Assembly (NCBI GenBank): GCA_013298375.1
Contig: JAAFHM010000103.1
Location: 1-12,153 of the forward strand
Length of the DNA: 12,153 bases
Source of the DNA: Ignavibacteria bacterium
GTDB taxonomy: Bacteria > Bacteroidota > Ignavibacteria > Kapaibacteriales > UBA4661
Direction: 5' to 3'
Part shown: in pieces, positions 6,485-12,153 of the stretch
How the letters are laid out: each line of letters starts with the position of its first letter
Numbering within the stretch: position 1 is the stretch's first letter
Program-made: the position numbers and the translations under genes
Notes under the pieces: generated by a model
The model's database searches: none
Seen by the model: only the letters and a program-made list of their open reading frames with translations
Told to the model about the DNA's origin: nothing

Positions 6485-9400
6485 ATGATGTGCAAATACC
6501 ATCATAGAAATTTTGTAACTGGTCGGGTACGCTTTCCCGTCCTACGCTTTCCTAAGCGTAGAACGGATTTCCCGGAGAACCCTTCAGGCAAAGAACACGT
6601 TCAATCATTACCGGGAAACCCGTGCGACGGCAGCGTTCTTGCACTCCTCAGCCGTCGGACGGGAAAACCTGACCAGTTACGAAATTTTTGCGGTTTGCTT
6701 GCTTGCTTCTTGATGACGCTATGCAGCATTGAAGCGGTTTCTCAAACATATTCTCCGGCGAGTTCCTTGCAGCCCGAGTACACCTTTGAGCATATTTCGC
6801 AAGAACAGGGGCTTTCCTTCAACACTGTGACCGCTTTCGCACAGGATAAACAAGGTTTTCTCTGGGTTGGCACTTTCGATGGATTAAATCGCTACGACGG
6901 TGTGAAGTTTAAGGTTTTTCGCCACACTGCGGGCGATGCCACGAAGAATATTCCGAACCAAATCCGTTTTCTCTATGCCGATAGAAACGATGAAATCTGG
7001 ATTGTCAGCTACGACAATACCATTACCCGCTTTAATCCTTGCACCGAGAAGTTTTTGCCCATACGCTTGCTCCAAGAATCTGCTCAACAACCCACGCAGA
7101 AAAGCTCCGCACAGAAAAACTCTACGCAGAAAAGCCCCGCGCAAACAGCCTTGATGCCCTACATCATCGGCGGAATAACGGAAGATGCCGCCGGAACGCT
7201 TTGGATCAGCACGATGGATAATATCTATCAATTTAACCCCACCGTGCAAGCATTTGAGCCTTTTCCTAAAAAGCATTTTCCGCCTTCAAGCAACATCATC
7301 TTTAACGGTAGTTTTCTTTCCTACACGGATAAAACCTCACCCGCAGCAAAACCACGCCTCTGGACACGCATCCACGGTGGTCTGGCAGAAATTGATACCG
7401 ACACAGCATCCGCAAGAATTAACCAAAGCAGCATCCGCACGTATTCGCTCACCGACATTGCGCTTGATAGCGCATCGTTTTTCGGGGGTTTGGTGCAAGA
7501 TTCATCGGGATATCTGTGGTTCTCTGATAATGCGTACATATTTTGCTTTGATATTCGTTCTAAATCAGTCATTGCCCGATTTCCGCGTGAAACCTACCTC
7601 CGATTATCGCCGCTAAAAAACCCACCACCGCATGACTTTCGCTTTCGTGCGGGGATGTGTGCGCCCGATGGAACCTTGTGGTTCGGCACCGGGTATGCGG
7701 GAATCGTTGTTGTGCGCTATGACCGCGATCCTCGCAATGCCACTATGACACTGGTAAAAAATGACGAAGCGAATCCGCTCAGTTTGAGTGGGAACACCAT
7801 CCGAGCATTTTTTGTCGATAGGTCAGGCGTGGTCTGGGTTGGCGGGGAGCCATTTGGTATCAACAAGTATTCACCTTCTAAGCAGAAATTTCAGATTTTT
7901 CGCCATTCCGCATTAAGCCCCAATACGCTGGCAAACAACTATGTGCGCGGTATTTGCCAGTTGAACGACGGAACGATATGGGTGGCAACACAATTCGGCG
8001 GTCTTTGCCGATATAATCCCAAAACCCGCACCTGGACACGCTTTCAGGACGATGCCACTGCAACAACTCCCAAGCACCACCGTTTGAAAACAAACCGCTT
8101 TTGGTCAGTTTTTGCCGACCACACAGGAACGCTTTGGGCAGGAACGCTTGGCAATGGGCTTCTACGCTACAACGCCCGAGACGACCGCTTTGAGCAGTCG
8201 CCACTTATGCCGGACAGTACCGTCGTGCAGGTCATTCAGGAAGACCGCGCAGGAAATCTACTTGTCGGAACACGAGCAAACACGCCGTACACAGGTGTGT
8301 TCGTTATTCCGCCTGACCGCCAGCCGAGCAGTGTGCGATTTTTCTCCACCAAAAATCCGCAGAGCAGCGATATTATGAGTGGGGATGTCGTCGCCATTCA
8401 CGAAGACCGCTTGGGAACCTTGTGGGTGGGCGGTTTGCGTGAACTTTGGCTATTCGATACAAAAAGAGGGTTGCTCCGCGACCGCGCACCCGACCTGCTC
8501 CGTGCCGCAGGTGTGGAGCAATCTGTCGTTGGCAGTATTGTAACGGCAATCATGGAAGATCACGACGGAACACTCTGGATTTCCAGCAAAGGAGCGGGCT
8601 TGGCGCGATACGACCGAGCGCAAGACCGCTTTTTCTTTATCAATCAAAAGAGCGGGCTGCCGGATAATTCGTTGTATGCCGCGCTGGAAGACGGGCAAGG
8701 GAGATTCTGGATAAGCAGTGATGCAGGCTTGACGCTGTGGAACCGCGAGCAGAATACCTTTCGCACCTTCACAACCGCCGATGGGCTACAAGGACGCGAG
8801 TTTAACCGCGCCAGTTATTACAAAAGTGCCGATGGAACGATGTTTTTTGGCGGAACAAACGGCTTTAATGTTTTCCATCCCGATTCTCTACGCTTCAATC
8901 ACACCCCACCACCGATTGCCCTGACGGGAATTCATATTTTTGCCGAAAGTATGTCGCTGGACAGCATCATTACTCGCCCTGTAAGCCATGATACCGACAA
9001 AAAAATACAAGAAACTATCACGCTCCGCCACGACCAAAACTTCATTACCTTCCATTTTGCAGGCTTGGATTTTCACGTCCCCGAACAAAACCAGTATGCG
9101 TATATGTTGGACGGTGTTGATAAAAACTGGATTGCTTGCGGAACAAGACGTGAAGCGGTGTACACGAGTCTTGAGCATGGAGAATACGTCTTCCGCGTCC
9201 GCGCTGCCAATAACGATGGCGTGTGGAATATGGCGGGTTTGCAGCTTCGCGTGGTGATTTTGCCGCCCTGGTGGGCAACGTGGTGGTTTCGCAGTATTCT
9301 GGCACTTTCTTGTATTGGTGCGCTTTTGGGGATTGTGCAGACGTATCGCCGCCGGATAGCACGTTTGCAGGCACATCGGCGAGAACTCCTTTTGCATATC

Positions 9401-10426
9401 GAAGAGCGCAAACGGGCGGAAGATGAAATGACCCGCTCCGAAGCCAAATTCCGTGCGCTCTTCGAGACTTCGCCGCTTGGTATGGTGTTGTGGGAGTTTA
9501 GCGGGCGCATTCTGCAAGCAAATACGGCATTTGAACAGCTTTCCGGTTATTCGGCTCTGGAGGCAGAACCTCTCAACATCTGGTATTTGCTGGGCGGAGA
9601 GGCAAATGCCGCTATTATTCGTTATTCGCTTGAGCAACGCAACGCTTTTGGTCCGATTGAACAGAATTTTACGCCCAAGAACGGCGAAAAATGCTCCGTT
9701 GTGCTGTACGGCATTACTCTTCAACGGACAACCAACGACGATGCTGGATCACCAATGCGCATTTGGACGGTCATGGAGGATATTACCGAGCGCAAACGCT
9801 CACTGGATGCGATGCTCCGATATCAGCTCAACCCGCATTTTATGTTTAACGTCTTGAACTCGGTCAACGCGCTCATGGGCGAGAATCAGCGCAATGCCAA
9901 GCGTATGATCATACAGTTTTCAAGCCTTCTTCGGCATACACTCGTGGCAAGCAGCAAGCAAACCGCACCGCTTGGCGACGAAATCGAAGCCGTCCAGCAC
10001 TATCTCGCTATCGAAAAACTGCGTTTTGAAGACCGCTTGGATGCAAGCATTGATGCCGAGCGTGACACACTTGGGCTAAATGTTGCCGTGTTTTTGGTGC
10101 AGCCACTGGTGGAAAATGCCGTCAAATATGGGATGCAGACCATCACCGACCAGACGCTACGCCTCATGGTTTCGAGTAGTTTGCAAGGCGAATTTCTTGT
10201 TATCGACGTAGCAAATACGGGCGTATGGGTGGAGGCACGGGCTTCGGAGAATTTGCGCAACGGCGCGGCGCTTGTCAAGCAACGCAGTACAGGCATTGGG
10301 CTAGAAAATTTGCGGAAGCGCCTTGAACAGCTTTATCCAAGCGGACATACGATGAATATTTTCCACGAACAAGGAATGGTGCGAGTTCAGATTCGTATTC
10401 GTGTGCAGGAATTGTCGGGAAGATAG
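6485..10426 (+). CDS. two-propeller LytS-type sensor histidine kinase, with an insertion in its signal-peptide region
   Basis: A 1313-residue membrane sensor kinase. After a disturbed signal peptide, residues about 95-800 contain about 13 Reg_prop repeats of the form GTLWVGT..GL.RYD (first GFLWVGTFDGLNRYDG, last GTMFFGGTNGFNVF), enough for two seven-bladed periplasmic propellers. A Y_Y_Y domain (about 845-925), one membrane helix (about 933-951) and a cytoplasmic PAS domain (about 985-1105) follow. The His_kinase region has QLNPHFMFNVLNS with phospho-acceptor His1118, and the ATPase part has LVENAVKYG (Asn1211) and GIGLENLRKRL (1270-1280). The response regulator gene begins 32 bases later and is the obvious partner. 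The ligand is unknown. Residues 11-68 come from the inserted element and the duplicated target site; without them the N-terminus reads MMCKYHHRNFCGLLACFLMT followed by LCSIEAVSQ, a normal signal peptide. I keep the ATG at 6485; in-frame TTG 6695 or ATG 6713 are alternatives that shorten the signal peptide badly. Confidence 0.92.
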   Translation: MMCKYHHRNFVTGRVRFPVLRFPKRRTDFPENPSGKEHVQSLPGNPCDGSVLALLSRRTGKPDQLRNFCGLLACFLMTLCSIEAVSQTYSPASSLQPEYTFEHISQEQGLSFNTVTAFAQDKQGFLWVGTFDGLNRYDGVKFKVFRHTAGDATKNIPNQIRFLYADRNDEIWIVSYDNTITRFNPCTEKFLPIRLLQESAQQPTQKSSAQKNSTQKSPAQTALMPYIIGGITEDAAGTLWISTMDNIYQFNPTVQAFEPFPKKHFPPSSNIIFNGSFLSYTDKTSPAAKPRLWTRIHGGLAEIDTDTASARINQSSIRTYSLTDIALDSASFFGGLVQDSSGYLWFSDNAYIFCFDIRSKSVIARFPRETYLRLSPLKNPPPHDFRFRAGMCAPDGTLWFGTGYAGIVVVRYDRDPRNATMTLVKNDEANPLSLSGNTIRAFFVDRSGVVWVGGEPFGINKYSPSKQKFQIFRHSALSPNTLANNYVRGICQLNDGTIWVATQFGGLCRYNPKTRTWTRFQDDATATTPKHHRLKTNRFWSVFADHTGTLWAGTLGNGLLRYNARDDRFEQSPLMPDSTVVQVIQEDRAGNLLVGTRANTPYTGVFVIPPDRQPSSVRFFSTKNPQSSDIMSGDVVAIHEDRLGTLWVGGLRELWLFDTKRGLLRDRAPDLLRAAGVEQSVVGSIVTAIMEDHDGTLWISSKGAGLARYDRAQDRFFFINQKSGLPDNSLYAALEDGQGRFWISSDAGLTLWNREQNTFRTFTTADGLQGREFNRASYYKSADGTMFFGGTNGFNVFHPDSLRFNHTPPPIALTGIHIFAESMSLDSIITRPVSHDTDKKIQETITLRHDQNFITFHFAGLDFHVPEQNQYAYMLDGVDKNWIACGTRREAVYTSLEHGEYVFRVRAANNDGVWNMAGLQLRVVILPPWWATWWFRSILALSCIGALLGIVQTYRRRIARLQAHRRELLLHIEERKRAEDEMTRSEAKFRALFETSPLGMVLWEFSGRILQANTAFEQLSGYSALEAEPLNIWYLLGGEANAAIIRYSLEQRNAFGPIEQNFTPKNGEKCSVVLYGITLQRTTNDDAGSPMRIWTVMEDITERKRSLDAMLRYQLNPHFMFNVLNSVNALMGENQRNAKRMIIQFSSLLRHTLVASSKQTAPLGDEIEAVQHYLAIEKLRFEDRLDASIDAERDTLGLNVAVFLVQPLVENAVKYGMQTITDQTLRLMVSSSLQGEFLVIDVANTGVWVEARASENLRNGAALVKQRSTGIGLENLRKRLEQLYPSGHTMNIFHEQGMVRVQIRIRVQELSGR
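6507..6514 (+). repeat. left copy of 8-bp target-site duplication, GAAATTTT
   Basis: GAAATTTT directly abuts the GTAA end of the inserted element and is repeated exactly at its other end (6681-6688). An 8-bp duplication is the size made by IS66-family transposition. Confidence 0.8.
6515..6680. mobile_element. 166-bp MITE-like element with IS66-family termini
   Basis: The ends read GTAACTGGTCGGGT inwards on the left and GTAACTGGTCAGGT on the right (reverse complement), 13 of 14 identical. After a 4-base insertion on the left only, TTTCCCGTCC is also shared, so the inverted repeats reach about 24-28 bp. Exact 8-bp repeats GAAATTTT flank it. GTAA termini plus an 8-bp duplication are hallmarks of the IS66 family. 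At 166 bp it cannot encode a transposase, so it would move only with help from a full-length relative. Element plus one duplicated copy is 174 bp, that is 58 codons without a stop in the kinase frame; the protein shows the duplication as RNF at both junctions. Inside are further inverted repeats: 6542-6549/6554-6561, 6563-6575/6611-6623 and 6626-6631/6651-6656. Assignment to IS66 rests on termini and duplication length only. Confidence 0.82.
6681..6688 (+). repeat. right copy of 8-bp target-site duplication, GAAATTTT
   Basis: This is an exact copy of 6507-6514, abutting the TTAC end of the element. Joining the flanks through a single copy gives an uninterrupted signal-peptide reading frame, which supports a true insertion over a chance repeat. 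Confidence 0.8.
7094..7146 (+). repeat. imperfect 30-bp tandem repeat inside the kinase gene
   Basis: ACGCAGAAAAGC(T/C)CCGC begins at 7094 and again at 7124, with a related ACAGAAAAACTCT unit between, giving a 15/30-base period. It codes for a Gln/Lys/Ser-rich stretch (PTQKSSAQKNSTQKSPAQ, about residues 203-220), probably a disordered loop between two blades of the first propeller. Such tracts can change length by replication slippage; the 30-base period keeps the frame. Confidence 0.6.
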
Positions 10427-10458
10427 CTCATTATTCACCATTCACCATCATCAAAACA

Positions 10459-11295
10459 ATGACCATAAACCCTCATACAATCAATGCTCTCATCGTTGAC
10501 GACGAGCGTTTGGCGCGTTTAGAACTGCGTCAAGCATTATCGGAATTTTCCGACCGTGTGAGTGTCATCGGCGAAGCAAGTTCAAAGCGCGAGGCGGTAG
10601 ATTTTATCACGTCTCCACCGAATGGAGTACGCCCAGAGGTGATATTTCTCGACATCAATATGCCACAAGGTTCGGGGTTTGATGTGCTGGAGGAGATTGA
10701 TTACGAAGGCAGTACGCCTGTGCAGATTGTGTTCGTTACTGCCTACGACGAATACGCCGTCCGCGCCTTTGCGGTCAACGCGCTTGATTATCTGCTCAAG
10801 CCAATCGACCCCGACCGCTTAGAGCGTACGATTGAGCGGCTTTGGAAGGTCTTGGGAAAAGAAGGACGCGCCGCCACGTACATTCCGCAGGAAGAACCTG
10901 CCCAGCAAGAAAGCCCACAAGCCGCACCAAGTCTGACATTGGAGGATTATATTTTTGTTACGTTAGGCAAGCAACGCCGTTTTGTGCCAGTGCCAGAGAT
11001 AGTCTGCATCACTGCTAACGATAATTATAGCGAAATCTGGCTTCCCGACGGCAAACGTGCGATGATGCTCCGCACGATGAATGAATGGGAAGCTATTCTG
11101 CCAGGGTCTGATTTTCTGCGCATTCATCGCGGAACAATTATTAACCGCTCTTACCTTGATGCTTCGCGCCCTTTTGAGCCAACGGGTGGGAGCGCAGCAT
11201 TCGTCTATCTGCGGGATATAGACGAGCCGTTTGCCATTAGCCGACGATCGTTTGCAAAATTTAAGGAGCAACTCACGCATTATCGTCAGGAGTAA
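10459..11295 (+). CDS. LytTR-family response regulator (LytR/AlgR type)
   Basis: A 278-residue DNA-binding response regulator and the likely target of the kinase encoded just upstream. The receiver domain (about 8-130) has the acidic pair Asp14/Asp15 in LIVDDERLAR, phospho-acceptor Asp65 in VIFLDINMPQGSGFD, Thr94 in VFVTAYDEYAV and Lys114 in DYLLKPIDPDR. A Gln/Glu/Pro-rich linker (about 135-160) joins it to a LytTR domain (about 162-275) with DYIFVTLGKQRRFVPVPEI, the ITANDNYSEIWL strand and FLRIHRGTIINRSYLD. The start follows the kinase stop by 32 bases with no clear Shine-Dalgarno site. LytTR proteins bind paired direct repeats; I saw no obvious pair in the short region before the next gene. 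The target genes are unknown; glycogen phosphorylase lies directly downstream on the same strand. Confidence 0.95.
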   Translation: MTINPHTINALIVDDERLARLELRQALSEFSDRVSVIGEASSKREAVDFITSPPNGVRPEVIFLDINMPQGSGFDVLEEIDYEGSTPVQIVFVTAYDEYAVRAFAVNALDYLLKPIDPDRLERTIERLWKVLGKEGRAATYIPQEEPAQQESPQAAPSLTLEDYIFVTLGKQRRFVPVPEIVCITANDNYSEIWLPDGKRAMMLRTMNEWEAILPGSDFLRIHRGTIINRSYLDASRPFEPTGGSAAFVYLRDIDEPFAISRRSFAKFKEQLTHYRQE

Positions 11296-11473
11296 CCAGG
11301 CTTGATGGTTGTGTGTAATGTCCCTTGTGCGGCACAGTGTCTTTTGTCGCCTGCCCGCGATGGATTCTAACGTTTTCTCCTTGCCGTTCTCGAACCTTTG
11401 AGTATTTTCGGGAGCAGTTCTCTTCCGGCGATTATTCGTCATTTCCCCTCACGTTATTTTCAGGGACAACATC

Positions 11474-12153
11474 ATGGCAACCCGCAATACCGCAGCAAGT
11501 TCTCAAACCGCGCCCACGCCTATCGAAAACATCCCTGTTTCCGAGAATCAATCGCTCTTTTTTACCGATAGCGAAAACCCTGATTCTTACTCGCTTCAGA
11601 ACCAATTTGCCGAAAATTTGGAGTTTCGATTGGTCAAAGACCGCGAAACCGTTACGCCCCAAGATGCCTATAAAGCGCTTGCGCTCTCGGTACGCGACAG
11701 ATTGATTCGGTCATGGATTCGCACTCAACGCGAGTACGACAAGCGCGACGTGAAAAAAGTCTATTATCTTTCGCTCGAATTTCTCATGGGACGCTTACTA
11801 GGCAATGCGTTGACGAATATGAACTACAAAGACGAGTGCGAAGCGATAATGAAACAACTCGGCTACGACCTCGCCGAAATACGCGATTTAGAGCATGATA
11901 TGGGCTTAGGTAATGGCGGTCTGGGGCGCTTGGCGGCGTGTTTTCTGGATTCGATGGCAACGCTCGAACTGCCCGCTTTCGGCTATGGCATTCGGTATGA
12001 ATACGGTATTTTTAAGCAAGAAATCGAAAATGGTAATCAGGTCGAATACCCTGATAACTGGCTTCGTTACGGCTCCCCGTGGGAGGTGATGCGCGAAGAA
12101 TTTACCTATCGTGTGAAATTTGGTGGGCGCGTTGAATCTTACACTGACGACAG
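11474..12153 (+). CDS. glgP: glycogen/starch/maltodextrin phosphorylase (3' end outside window)
   Basis: 226 codons are present and the gene runs off the window; the full family length is about 800-850 residues, so this is the N-terminal quarter. The enzyme cleaves terminal alpha-1,4-glucose units with phosphate to give glucose-1-phosphate, using PLP bound near the C-terminus (not visible here). Diagnostic blocks are KKVYYLSLEFLMGRLLGNAL (about 94-113), DMGLGNGGLGRLAACFLDSM (142-161), LPAFGYGIRYEYGIFKQEI (166-184) and EYPDNWLRYGSPWE (191-204). The first 30 or so residues are Thr/Ala/Ser-rich and poorly conserved. The ATG at 11474 is preceded only by a weak AGGGA, and a start slightly further downstream is possible. 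A 178-base gap separates it from the regulator gene, so it may have its own promoter; I see no clear terminator or -35/-10 pair in that gap. Confidence 0.93.
   Translation, partial: MATRNTAASSQTAPTPIENIPVSENQSLFFTDSENPDSYSLQNQFAENLEFRLVKDRETVTPQDAYKALALSVRDRLIRSWIRTQREYDKRDVKKVYYLSLEFLMGRLLGNALTNMNYKDECEAIMKQLGYDLAEIRDLEHDMGLGNGGLGRLAACFLDSMATLELPAFGYGIRYEYGIFKQEIENGNQVEYPDNWLRYGSPWEVMREEFTYRVKFGGRVESYTDD

Noticed and set aside
6570..6600. Resemblance of the GGAGAACCCTTCAGGCAAAG stretch to a glycine riboswitch core
   Set aside because: The similarity covers only part of one aptamer; the GCGCCGAAGG-type segment is missing and the surrounding pairing is that of an inverted-repeat element with target-site duplications.
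8888..9724. 278-codon open frame on the minus strand
   Set aside because: It lies wholly antisense to the Y_Y_Y, membrane and PAS parts of the kinase, and its residue pattern (scattered Cys, Arg and His) looks like a shadow of coding sequence.

Overview
The window holds nine protein-coding genes, two of them cut by the window edges, and one short insertion element inside a gene. Gene content points to the Bacteroidota/Chlorobiota/Kapabacteria (FCB) group: a DUF5686-type outer-membrane protein with a carboxypeptidase-regulatory-like N-domain, a two-propeller LytS-type sensor kinase with a LytTR regulator, and a MetZ-type sulfhydrylase. Some genes have a clear Shine-Dalgarno site (peroxiredoxin, chemoreceptor, DUF4395) and several have none. 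I cannot name the genus.

Left arm, minus strand (1-3079): a methyl-accepting chemotaxis protein is followed by a 91-residue two-helix membrane protein and the 5' part of a DUF5686 protein. The gaps are 28 and 38 bases, so this looks like one transcription unit reading leftwards.

Central divergent region (3080-3575): about 500 bases without a convincing gene. It holds an extended -10 promoter, three CATGATG repeats just upstream of it, and a strong intrinsic terminator that lies between that promoter and the next gene.

Middle, plus strand (3576-6402): a 1-Cys peroxiredoxin (Prx6 class), a DUF4395 membrane protein with a CxxC motif, a single-domain rhodanese and O-succinylhomoserine sulfhydrylase (metZ). 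Together they form a peroxide/sulfur cluster, split by a possible internal terminator after DUF4395.

Right arm, plus strand (6485-12153): a very large sensor kinase (signal peptide, two beta-propellers, Y_Y_Y domain, one membrane helix, PAS, LytS-type kinase), its LytTR response regulator, and the 5' part of glycogen phosphorylase.

The most notable observation is at the 5' end of the kinase gene. A 166-bp element (6515-6680) has GTAA...TTAC terminal inverted repeats and is flanked by an exact 8-bp direct repeat, GAAATTTT. These are the hallmarks of an IS66-family insertion, but there is no room for a transposase, so it is MITE-like. Removing the element plus one repeat copy deletes exactly 58 codons and restores a textbook signal peptide. 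The insertion has therefore put 58 in-frame, stop-free codons into the signal-peptide region. The element can also fold into a compact four-way junction with a possible kissing loop.
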